NCBI GenBank assembly: GCA_001839685.1
Contig: MLAK01000605.1
Span: 158,580-217,284 of the forward strand
DNA length: 58,705 nt
Direction of reading: 5' to 3'
Source of the DNA: Tritrichomonas foetus
Lineage: Eukaryota; Parabasalia; Tritrichomonadida; Tritrichomonadidae
The translations under genes and the position numbers were made by a program. The notes below the pieces were generated by a model, which saw only the letters and a program-made list of their open reading frames with translations, had not been told where the DNA came from and ran no database searches. Below are positions 40,145-50,700 of this stretch, piece after piece. Every line of letters begins with the position of its first letter. Position 1 is the first letter of the stretch.

Positions 40145-41932
40145 TTACATATTAAATGTTACATCAATCACTTTTCTTTGAAATTCATCTTCAATATTTG
40201 AATAGTTAAAATCAGAATACGCTTGGTTGGCAAATTCGCCCATTTGTTTCCATTTTTGTCCGATTAATTTTTCATCGGCAATTTGTGATGTTCGTGACTT
40301 CACTGGCACTGCTTGAGTTAATTTCGAATTAATTGGAGCCAAAAGTTTCATTGCATTCATTCGAAGTGGTATGACATCCTGGCACCAGTAATCTTGTAAA
40401 TTATTTAGACACCCGATAAGCGGTGGAATTACAAAAGTGTGAAAACATGAAAAGAGTGTCAAAAATAACTGATTAGAAATGAGTTTCATTGCAGATTTGC
40501 AAACTTGTTGGCATGGTGAAACCAGACAATGATTTATCTTTTCAAACATTCTGAAAATCCTTTTATTTGGTAATGATAATTTGTAAAACGGCATCATCAC
40601 CATTAAATGATTTAAGTAAGCAATTTCTTTAGAGGTGTTTGAGACTGGCCAATGAATAATTAAATACTCAAGAACACATTCACACGATTTCGAGACATTT
40701 GAATAAAATTGTTTACAAACAAGATTCATTTCTTCTGAAAATGCTGCGAATTGATCACTTTTAAAAAGTGGAATCACATATTCTTTGAAAACAGGCAGCA
40801 TCTGTTTGAGCACAATGTCACTTGCTCTTCCAAAAAGCTTTGACAGTGCAAGAAGAGATGTTGTAGCACTATAATATTGAGAATATCCTTCAGAATGTTG
40901 TTGCAGCTTTTTTAAAAGACAATTGAAGATGAATTTTTGATAATTGGGAATATTATCAAAGATTGCGATGGTCACATTAGCTAAAGATGTTTGCTCAGAT
41001 GAATCTGGCGTGTCAAAGATATTCAGGAAATTTTTGATAAAAGTCTGATCAATAAGGGCAATTAAATTTGAGAGGTCAACATTTTGGAGAAAGAAAATAA
41101 ACAATTTATGACATATCAAAATTCTGTTAATCAAATTCACCTTAAATTTGACCTGTTTATCTGCCAAATAAAATTCAACTGGGATTGGTTTCATTTTTCT
41201 TAAAATATTAATTCGAATTGTCAAGAAAATTAATTCATAAGTTTCATATTTACATTTCTTAATGAAATCATCGTCTTTTAAAAGAAGCATGATCGAATCA
41301 AAATCTCGCACTTTTCGATCAGAGCTATCAACACCTTCTACAATTTCATCATCCCACTCATTTGATTCCTTATTATGTGGCAAATTCAATTTCAAATCGG
41401 TTCCGTATTTTAGTTTAGTTTGTTGAATTTCATCATTTAATGGAATATTTTGAATATCGTTGGCATAATTGCATCTTTTTAAAAGCTGTAATAAGTCATT
41501 TCTTGAGTGACCATATTTGTCCACTTTTTCTTTTCCGTTTCCATACATTTTGTATATATCATAACTCGGATCGCCAAAAAGTGGCTCTCTTTTCCTACGA
41601 TGAGTTGCTCGAATTTCCTTCACATCTCGATTGGATATCGCGCCGTAATTCGAATTTAATAACGACGATGAGAATGGTTGTAATGTTGAGCGGTAGTTGG
41701 CGTCAGCTCGTGTTGTTTTGGATAAATGACCAAAGCTGTTCAAATTGTAGTTGTTCAACTTTGTGCTTGTTTGGCTGGTGAGAACAAATTTTGAATTATG
41801 CATTGTCGTCGAAGGTCGTGACTTAGGCGAGGATTTGGTTGATTTCGTTGAAGAAGGTTGAAAAGAAGTTTGGTTCAAAGTTCCGATTTTGGGAAAAGAT
41901 GGTCGAGGTTGAGGTCTTGATGTTAAAAACAT
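40145..41932 (-). CDS. Divergent PP2A regulatory subunit B56 (B')
   Basis: A 595-residue protein. The first 230 residues are a Ser/Thr/Lys-rich disordered region. From about 240 onward it follows the B56 HEAT-like fold: IDQTFIKNFLNIFDTPDSSE in place of the usual LFDSEDPRER, YSATTSLLALSKLFGRASDI, FKEYVIPLFKSD, and the best match, LEYLIIHWPVSNTSKEIAYL, which parallels the LLKYWPxTNSxKEVxFL signature. CLVSPCQQVCKSAMKL follows, like the CVSSxHFQVAERAL block. B56 subunits direct PP2A to LxxIxE-motif partners. Several canonical residues are changed, so partner choice may differ. AACTTTTT lies at 41982-41989 upstream. Confidence 0.85.
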   Translation of the reverse strand: MFLTSRPQPRPSFPKIGTLNQTSFQPSSTKSTKSSPKSRPSTTMHNSKFVLTSQTSTKLNNYNLNSFGHLSKTTRADANYRSTLQPFSSSLLNSNYGAISNRDVKEIRATHRRKREPLFGDPSYDIYKMYGNGKEKVDKYGHSRNDLLQLLKRCNYANDIQNIPLNDEIQQTKLKYGTDLKLNLPHNKESNEWDDEIVEGVDSSDRKVRDFDSIMLLLKDDDFIKKCKYETYELIFLTIRINILRKMKPIPVEFYLADKQVKFKVNLINRILICHKLFIFFLQNVDLSNLIALIDQTFIKNFLNIFDTPDSSEQTSLANVTIAIFDNIPNYQKFIFNCLLKKLQQHSEGYSQYYSATTSLLALSKLFGRASDIVLKQMLPVFKEYVIPLFKSDQFAAFSEEMNLVCKQFYSNVSKSCECVLEYLIIHWPVSNTSKEIAYLNHLMVMMPFYKLSLPNKRIFRMFEKINHCLVSPCQQVCKSAMKLISNQLFLTLFSCFHTFVIPPLIGCLNNLQDYWCQDVIPLRMNAMKLLAPINSKLTQAVPVKSRTSQIADEKLIGQKWKQMGEFANQAYSDFNYSNIEDEFQRKVIDVTFNM

Positions 41933-43833
41933 CTTGATTTAATTTGAATACCATGGAAATAAAAATTTTTCAAAGGACGTCAACTTTTTCATACGAATTC
42001 TTGTTGATCAGTTGATTAATAGAATAATCACATAAAAGTTGTATTCTAGTAAAATTAGTGATATTTAACAGAGAAAGAAAATTGAAAACTTTTTATATGA
42101 CAACTTTTTGAAAATAATTTACAAGAAGGTTTTGGATATTTCCCTTATCAATTTTAAATACCCATTCAAACATCTATTGAATTTTCACATCTCAATGATA
42201 TGAAGTACTCAATTTGTTTTGAAATAGGTCAATTATTATGTTTTTTAATTTTTGTCGTATCTTGTATATTTAAATAAAAGTATATTATCATTTCCAAGAA
42301 AGAACATTATTTTCTTCTATTCTAAGACATAGAATCTAAATAGAAACGAAATTATGAAGTAATTAAATGTGAACTCGCTAAAATGTATTTTTGGGCAATT
42401 ACACAGAAAAGCATCGATACTAAAGTGATATAAATGTTAATAACAGCTTGATGTGAACAAAATGAATCAATAATTTGGACATCACTTGTGAGATCTATTT
42501 TCAATTCATCCTAATTCTTGGTCATAGCAGATATATATATGTAATATCATCTATGTTAACTTAAACGAGGAAATCATCTTCGATGACAGATTCTCGAATT
42601 TCCTTTCACTTAGACAAAAATAATATTTTAAAAATACTATGGCTACATTTTATTAGAATTACTAATTTGAATTCAAAAACTGAGTCGAAGTGACATTGTG
42701 CATTTCCATCATCAAAATGATTTTTGAGTTTTATATTGGAAAATAAATTGTTAAACAAACACAAAATTATGATATTCACCTATTTTTAACCATATATATT
42801 ATTCTCATTATTTTCCAGAATATTCAAAAATAATAATTTGGCTTGAAAATGATCAAGAACCCCAATAGTAGATAATTATCAACGACTGTTAAATGCTCAC
42901 CAATGATTCCCAGGTTTGATGCGCAACAAATTTCATCTTCGATCACATAATCACAGATTTAATATGTGACATCCACATCAGCGGAATATGCATTCAATAT
43001 CCCATCGTCTATTGAATTTTGAATAAATTCATTTGATCATAAAAAGTGAAATGATTTGATCCTCTAGAAAAAAATTGTGTGGAATAATGAAATCCTTTAT
43101 CGTTTGGTTATAGAAGCGAATAAGGAATGGAGTTATATACATTCCTATCACAATTTTCCATTTAGCCACTTGAACATGGAAGTATCATTTATCGTATCGA
43201 AAAATCTATCGAAAAGAAAAATTGCATTTTTTTCTGATGACGAAGTTTTATATTTCTCAAAAATTTAATACATATGCCTTCAGAATATTTTTATCGAAAT
43301 TATTCAAAAAATAAAAATCGATGATCCAGTTTTTCTACATTTTTTTACGGTTAATTCGTAACAAATATAACCGTTTGATTGAATCTTTCTTTTGGAATCG
43401 AAATTCTATTATGATCGAAAAAAGTGTTATCGGAGATCTCAAAAACTCACAATTATTTATGAGAAAATAAAAATAGCCATAAAAATACTTCTCAAATCTC
43501 GTTTCGATTTCTCTCAAATGATCGAAATTCTTTATATTTTGAGAAGAGTTATACATTGAAATCCTGATATATTTTCCTTTGTAAATCTTTGAAAAAGCTA
43601 AATAATTCATCACTACCTTCGAAAATTGTGAGGAACATATATCAGAATATTATCTCAATTATTGTGTGAAAATTCTCACAGGATAACTTTTTCTGATTTA
43701 ACCTTTTGATTTTTCTCGATTGTTACTCAATTGTTAACATCATCTATTCATTTTTTCTAAATCATATATTGAATATGAATATTTGAATCTATATCGGAAT
43801 TTTTCACTTTTCGATATCTTTCTCTCAAATTGA
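41933..43833. other. Long divergent intergenic, no gene supported
   Basis: About 1.9 kb of AT-rich sequence between two divergently read genes. AACTTTTT occurs at 41982, about 42085, about 42102 and 43685. Open stretches at 43077-43268 and 43335-43613 have no coding character. Confidence 0.4.
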
Positions 43834-43956
43834 ATGGATGAGAAATCCATCAAAATAATTCAAATTGCCTCATTTTCAAAACTTCTCATTAATCATTCAA
43901 TTGTTCATAAAGTCCTTACAAATAAATTTACAAAATTCATAATTCCAAAAGAAGCG

Positions 43957-44586
43957 ATGGAGAATATTACAATCATTCTTCATATTCCAAATGGCGCACC
44001 CCTTGCTATTACAGTTAATAGCCACGACACTGCTTCAGCCCTCGAGCCATACGTTGACGGAGATGGTACACATTCCTTTTATTACAAAAATATCCCGATT
44101 TGCCCCGCTTTTACGTTTAAATGGTTCGGAATTGGCGATGGTACTCATATCTACGTTGATGAAATGGATCCAAATGCACTCCAATATTCAATACCCAATA
44201 ATAAAAAATCCAATACCCGTAAATGCTCTATCAAACAATCGAAATCAAAAAGTACTTCCAAACACAGCATGAAGCCCGGCAGATCGCAGGAGGCGCCTAC
44301 CAGGCCACCATCCATGCTGAACAACGTCAATGCCGAAAATGCTCGAATTAAAGATCAATTCTTCAGAAAAGTGGAAGGAACCGTTGTTTGCTACAGAAAG
44401 ATCATGAAGCGATTCACACATATGTCCGCGAATGAACAAGACTGTGGAAACAGGCCTTCACCGACAATTATATCCGAATCTCCGGATCATCCTTCAACAG
44501 ACAGTCTTCCGATATTCTGGAATGACAGCGACATGACCGCAATGAATTATTCGACGATATCATCACCGATAACAACCGAACTGTAA
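43957..44586 (+). CDS. Ubiquitin-like-fold protein, family member 2 (paralogue of 3865-4584)
   Basis: A 209-residue protein from the ATG at 43957. Its N-terminus (NITIILHIPNGAPLAITVNS) and the HIYVDEMD strand near 68 fit a beta-grasp domain, as in the gene at 3865. After a basic Ser/Lys linker, the C-terminal part has ARIKDQFFRKVEGTVVCYRK, aligning with ARLSDLFRMRVENSPSAYRK of the other gene, and ends with PSTDSLPIFW against PSTELLPEMW. The frame is open to an ATG at 43834 (250 residues), but those extra 41 residues are AT-driven, and a TCATA initiator-like site lies about 18 bases before 43957, so the shorter form is preferred. Confidence 0.75.
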   Translation: MENITIILHIPNGAPLAITVNSHDTASALEPYVDGDGTHSFYYKNIPICPAFTFKWFGIGDGTHIYVDEMDPNALQYSIPNNKKSNTRKCSIKQSKSKSTSKHSMKPGRSQEAPTRPPSMLNNVNAENARIKDQFFRKVEGTVVCYRKIMKRFTHMSANEQDCGNRPSPTIISESPDHPSTDSLPIFWNDSDMTAMNYSTISSPITTEL

Positions 44587-45113
44587 GTGTTTTTATTTAT
44601 TTATTATTTTTATTATTATTAATAAAGTACATATAACGTTAATTTTATTGCTTTTGCTGTCGGTCGTTCTTTCGCATTGCCTATTTTGGTGAAGGGTTTT
44701 TTCGAATAAATTCCGGTAAGAGTTGAATTTTCACATTTATATGGTGAAAAAATGACCATTAAACCGTTGGGCTTCGATCATTTTGGGAATCGTCAAATAA
44801 AAATTAGTAATCTGAGTATTCTTTTTAATAAATATGAATACACAGAGTATCAACAGTGAAATTAGTGAATGTTCCACATCATTCACTTTTTGATGAACGA
44901 TTATTGTGATGATCACAAATATTTCATTATACAATGGCATTTCACTTGATATGAATTGAACAAGATTCGCAACCAATTCTCTCAAATATTTTTAGTGAAC
45001 TCAACGAAATCAAACAAGGAGTTTAGCGTTAGGAGATTTCCACCATAATAGGTCAATTATTTTTCACCTTTCAACATTTTAGCTGACCAAATTAGAAGCA
45101 TCATTTAAACAAA
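44587..45113. other. Intergenic, no gene seen
   Basis: AT-rich spacer of about 530 bases, with an ATT-rich run right after the upstream stop and TCATTTAAACAAA directly before the GRP170 ATG, an initiator-like site with a 10-15 base leader. Confidence 0.45.
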
Positions 45114-47429
45114 ATGCTGATCATTACCCTTCCTTTTTTCATATCATCGGCGATTTTTGGAATTGACTATGGATCTGAATATATCAAAGTGAGCATGGCT
45201 CTTCCAGGACGTGGAATTCACACCGCATTAAATCAACAATCGAAAAGACTTTCCCCAGCATATTTCGCTATGTGGAATATTTCAAATCAAAGCAATTCAC
45301 AGACCGACGAGCATTGGAGCCTTTCCAATCTTGAAGAAATGGACTGGTCATTTTTAGATGCCGCAAAATCTCATTCAATGCGCTTTCCAGCAAACTCAGT
45401 CAAAGGTATGACTCCAGTAATGAGCATTAGACACGGTTTAAACGGTCGTGAAGTGCTCGCTTTAATCCTCCGCCATCTTGTCAAAACCGTCGACGAAGGT
45501 CAATGGAAGCCTGAAGGTGCAAACATAGTCATGACTGTTGAACCACGCCTTCCACGTGAAGAACGTATTGCCATTGCTGAAGCTGTTCTTCTTGCAAACA
45601 TGACTTTAACTGCAATTGTTGATTCTTCCACTGCTGCTGCGCACGTTTACGCTCTTGAGAAGCAATCTTTATTTGATGAAAAAGGAAAGATTGTTACATT
45701 TTTTGATGTTGGTGCAACACATACATGGGCTGCTGTTTATAATTTTTCTGTTGCAAACAAAACAGCACCAGCTGTTGTTGAAGAACTTGCTGTTGATTTT
45801 AATTACACACTTGGAGGAAATTTAATGGATAAAAATTTAGCAGATTTGCTAATGTTACGTTTTAAAGAACAAAATAATGTAGAAATAACAAGTGAAAGAA
45901 AGAAAATCCAAATTCTTGAAGAAGCAAGAAGAGCTAAAGAATTATTAACAATCAACAAACAAATTACTGTAAAAATTGATGATGTTGTTGATGATCTTGG
46001 TTTAAATTACCTTTTGACACGTTCAGAATTTGAATCTTTAATTATTGACTTTAATCAATCTTTACGCGACTTATTTTATGAAGTTGTTAAAAAAGCTGGT
46101 TTGAACACATCACAGGTTGATTCAATTGAATTAATCGGCGGAAGCACCAGAGTTCCATTTGTAAAACATTCATTAATGGATGTCAGTGGAATGATTAAAC
46201 TGAATCGAACAATGAATTCTGATGAAGCTATTGCTCTTGGTGCAGGATACATTGGTGCTTCAAGAAGTTCATCATTCGTCATAAAACCAATAAGAATTCG
46301 TCCATTTGCTGGTGTGAACGTTTCTTTGTGGAAAGACGGTGACTATGTTCAAGAATTGTTTAATGAAACTTCAAGAACTACTGATTTCCAAATAGTAAAT
46401 ACAACTATTGGAAATCTTGGAAATTTCACTATAACATGTAACAATGTAACTCAAATTGGGTTCAATTTTACAGACATTCCTGAAAATTTGACAAATGAAG
46501 ATACAGTTGAAATGTTCTTCTATTTTGATGCTTATACATCACCAACAATTTATGGCGCATTTTGCAATTCAACAAAGAGATTGAATCCACATTTCGTTAC
46601 ACCTGATTGGATGTGTAATTTATCCCAAATTATGAACTATAGCTACTTTGTTCGACGAATGGAGGAAATTACGCATGAAAGGCACTTTCTTCAACAAGTA
46701 AAGAATGATTACGAAAGTTACATTTATTCCATCCAAGATAGATTGGAATATGACACACTCTTCAAACGTGTTCTTTCTGATGAACAAACCAAAAACCTCA
46801 CTGAAGTTTTAGATTCACATCGAAATTGGCTCTTTGGCGACCACTCCACAATTAACTCCGCCACAGACTCTTCAACTTCAGTGAATGACGGAGGTGCTCC
46901 AAATGCAGATACGTATAAGAAGAGATTAGAGGAATTGAAGAAAGTAACAGCTGATGCTGAATTTCGGGCAAAACAAATTGTGAAACGTGCACCTGCTTTC
47001 AATAAATTAAACAAGACATTAAATATGGTCTACAATGCACTCACTGTTACTTGGCCAGAATCAAAACCATGGATCACCGAAACATTTTCATATTCTATTT
47101 GGTTAGAATATAATCAAACACTTAAATGGTTCAATGAAATATATCAACATCAGGCAAATCTAACCGATTACGAAAATCCAGTGGTTAAATATCAAGAAAT
47201 AGACAATAAAAGAACCCATCTAGAACAGACATATAATATGACTGATAAAATACCTAAACCGACTCCAACTCCAACACCTACTACAGAAGTTCCACAAACA
47301 GACACATCATCATCTCCTATCACTGATTCAACAGATGGACAGCCGACTGAGAAACAAACAGAAAAGAAGTTCATCCCAAAGTCAAATGGACGAATCGACT
47401 CAACTGGATACGAAAATGATGAATTATAA
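45114..47429 (+). CDS. HYOU1: GRP170/HYOU1 (Lhs1)-like ER HSP70-family chaperone
   Basis: A 771-residue ER member of the HSP110/GRP170 group. A signal peptide (MLIITLPFFISSAIF) leads straight into the ATPase domain: GIDYGSEYIKVSMALPGRG, the GRP170 hallmark of phosphate-1 with a long first loop, VTFFDVGATHTWAAV for phosphate-2, and IELIGGSTRVPFVKHS near residue 340. The substrate-binding half carries many N-glycosylation sequons, then a Pro/Thr linker (PTPTPTPTTEVP), and the protein ends in NDEL, an ER-retrieval signal also used by mammalian HYOU1. The family acts as exchange factor for BiP and as a holdase. It is shorter than human HYOU1 (999). UGGT follows 295 bp downstream on the same strand. 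Confidence 0.95.
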   Translation: MLIITLPFFISSAIFGIDYGSEYIKVSMALPGRGIHTALNQQSKRLSPAYFAMWNISNQSNSQTDEHWSLSNLEEMDWSFLDAAKSHSMRFPANSVKGMTPVMSIRHGLNGREVLALILRHLVKTVDEGQWKPEGANIVMTVEPRLPREERIAIAEAVLLANMTLTAIVDSSTAAAHVYALEKQSLFDEKGKIVTFFDVGATHTWAAVYNFSVANKTAPAVVEELAVDFNYTLGGNLMDKNLADLLMLRFKEQNNVEITSERKKIQILEEARRAKELLTINKQITVKIDDVVDDLGLNYLLTRSEFESLIIDFNQSLRDLFYEVVKKAGLNTSQVDSIELIGGSTRVPFVKHSLMDVSGMIKLNRTMNSDEAIALGAGYIGASRSSSFVIKPIRIRPFAGVNVSLWKDGDYVQELFNETSRTTDFQIVNTTIGNLGNFTITCNNVTQIGFNFTDIPENLTNEDTVEMFFYFDAYTSPTIYGAFCNSTKRLNPHFVTPDWMCNLSQIMNYSYFVRRMEEITHERHFLQQVKNDYESYIYSIQDRLEYDTLFKRVLSDEQTKNLTEVLDSHRNWLFGDHSTINSATDSSTSVNDGGAPNADTYKKRLEELKKVTADAEFRAKQIVKRAPAFNKLNKTLNMVYNALTVTWPESKPWITETFSYSIWLEYNQTLKWFNEIYQHQANLTDYENPVVKYQEIDNKRTHLEQTYNMTDKIPKPTPTPTPTTEVPQTDTSSSPITDSTDGQPTEKQTEKKFIPKSNGRIDSTGYENDEL

Positions 47430-47724
47430 TTGTAATACCTTTTTATTATAAATTTATAAATACGAAATTAGAGTTTATTCTTGTGTTATATTTTTTATAT
47501 ATTTCTTTTTTAATGTTTGTAAGCGAATTGAGCATAAATTGACATGACAAATGAATGAACAATTCCCCATATAATTCCAAAGTGAAATCATCATATCACA
47601 TTAAAAAAGATGCTTGCTTTTCACATTTTCAGGAGTTATTTAGCTGGACAGATTTTGATTCAAGTATTCCATTTTTTTATAGTTTTTAATTGAATTAAAA
47701 TTCATCGTTTTTCATTCAACCATC

Positions 47725-50700
47725 ATGTTTTGTTTCTATCTTTTATCTTTGGCACTGAGCACTTTCAGACCCGACCATGCTGTGTCATTAGGTGTTGTTG
47801 CCCCATGGTATGGTGTTCCATTATTGGAACAAGTTCTCTTTTTCTTATCAGATTATTCCGAATTTACAGCAACGACTTTCCTCACCACAGTTTTATCAGA
47901 CAACAAAGCCGACGATACAGATTTCATTTGGGCAACCGCTAAGTCCCTTATTCCAGAAGATTCGTATACATTATTAAAATCCGAAATCGAGCTCGGATAT
48001 TATTTACCACGCGCTGAAATGTACAGAGAGACAGCCAGAACTTTTTGTGGCTCGTCGCTTCTCGATTTATTCGCTCTTAGCTCAGAAAATGCACAACTCG
48101 ATTTTAATTCCGACATCCCCGTTCTTCCAGGCAACACGATTTCCTTTGATTTCGACTTATCAATTAACAAGGGCACCAATTTCGTCTATGCCAACATGCA
48201 TAATGCTTCTGTTGCAAAAATCATATTGGATATGCTGAAAAGTGACAAATCGTTCATTTTAAGGCCAATTGGACAAACGGACAAATTTGGAATTCCAATG
48301 AGAGGCTATGGAATTGAAATGAGACCATTCAAATATTCAATGGAATATGGAGTAAAAGATACTATCGTTCTTGATGCTGCCAAAAAACAGGAATCCCTTG
48401 AAAAAGATCAAACTGTTAGTATGGTCAAAGGAATTCCTAAATCCTACGTAAATGTTTCAAACATTTCCAATTTCGGCGCACGATTTTGTGGATTTTTGAC
48501 ACAAAATAGTGACAAAAACTTCCCGAGACTTCTCCGAGACATCACTGGAAACATGCCTCTCTTCATGAATGAATTCGCTGAAGCTCCAATCGATGAAACA
48601 TCTTTTCAAAATGTCAAAATGATTTCCGTTGATGAAAAAGCCACATCATATTTGAATGGCCGCCAAGTACCATTACAATATATTGATGCTTTCACAATTT
48701 TGGATATGATCAATCAAGAAAGCAACATCAAAAACATTCTTGAATCAAAATTCAAAGCATCACCTGAAGCAATAAAACATATATTTTCTACTCACCTTGA
48801 AGCTAGTCAAACTTACTTATTAGATTATGAATCACCAAATATGACATTTTGGTTTAATGACATTGAAAATGATCTAAGATACCAAGAATGGGGAACCACT
48901 GTCAATGAACTTTTCACACAAATTCCTCGAATTCGAAAGAATCTCTTGAATGTAATTTATTTGGCCGATCCCAGTACTCCAAATGGACTTACTAACTTTG
49001 TATATTTGCATAACCTTGTTATCAAAGAAATACCGATTCGTCTTGGTATTATCCCTCATTTTTCACTTGGTAATAGACTTTCTCGTAAAGTTGCCTATGC
49101 TTTCCATCACATTGCGAAAGAGGATCCAAGAATGGCCATTCAATTCCTTTTGAAAACAATTAATTATGTTGGAATTGATCCTAAAACAATGACACTGAAT
49201 AAAGTCCATGAAAAACACTTCGCTTCATCCTACACAGAAATCATTAACTTCTTAAACGAACAAGATCAAACCAACAGAGACGATGAAAATGAAGATGGCA
49301 CAAAGACATTCTTGGAATGGGATGAATTACATACTCTTTATGATTCAAAATCTTATGAATCTAAACAAATTACTAAATATAACCAATATTATAAACAAGC
49401 CGGTATCGGTCATTCAATGATTTTAATGAACGGTAAACCAATGGCAATGGCTCATGGAGTCCAAAATATTATTTACGAAGTTCAACGTGCACATCAAATA
49501 CTTGCATCAATTGTTCATAAATATCACATTATGGATATTGAACATGAGACAGCATTGACACTTTTACGTCGCGATTTCTTAATCGTTCCATCATTCGATT
49601 CAGGTGTTTTATATGATAGTGTAAATACATTGAAAATCACAGAGAAACCACTTTCACAACAACTTGCATTCACCGAATTCATCAGCACAATTGAATGGAA
49701 CTATACTGATGAAGGCAGATCCACTTCATTCTACATGCTATTTTCTAAAGATGAGAAAGAAATACATGATTTCATGGAATTCGCTCAACATCATCCACAT
49801 CAAGCTCCTTCAATGTTTGTTGTTAATCCACCAATGCATGAAAGACTTGCTTCTATTTTCCAATTCGATTTCGAAAAGACTACTCTGATTGCAGATGGAA
49901 GAGTCTTTAATATGAAACAGCCAATTACTACTGATCTTCTGACAGTTATTGATACATGGGTAGACCATGTAATTTCCCAACCATTAAACCGTACAATGAA
50001 GAAAATCAAATATAAGAGAACTGAAGTAATGGTTTACATGTCAATGGTTGCAGCTGATTGGCTTGCCGAAGGAATTTCTCGAACACTATTAAATGACCGT
50101 GTGTGGGACATTCTATCATCAGCAATTTATGACTCAAATCATACAGAGAGGCTTAGTTGGGAAATTATCGCAAATCCATTCACACGTGAATTCCAAAGAG
50201 TTGCAGGAATCATCGACTATCTTCAAGATATCGTGAATGTGAAAATGATTATAATTCCACCATCTACTCTCCAAGAACCAATGACAACTTATTATCGTAA
50301 TGCATTAACTGAAGACCGAGCTGTTTTCACAATGCTCAATGATACAACAACATACAGTGTCATGGCTGATATGCCTGATTCCTGGATCTTCGAATCAATG
50401 AAAGCTTCTGTTGATTTGGATAATATTTTACTATCTGAATTAAATCCAGCAACACATGAAGGAACTTACATTCTTACAAATGTGAAAGCTGAAGGAACAT
50501 GTGAAACTACAGAGGGTCGTTATACTGAAGGTGCCGAACTTGCATTATTTGATACGAATGGAGTTCGTCAATCTGATACAATTGTTATGCGAACCAATGG
50601 ATATTGGCAGCTTGCAGCCAATCCTGGAATTTGGACAATTGATCTTGGTGGATCACGTTCGAAGAACATTTATTCAATGGTTACTAAAACATTAATTGTT

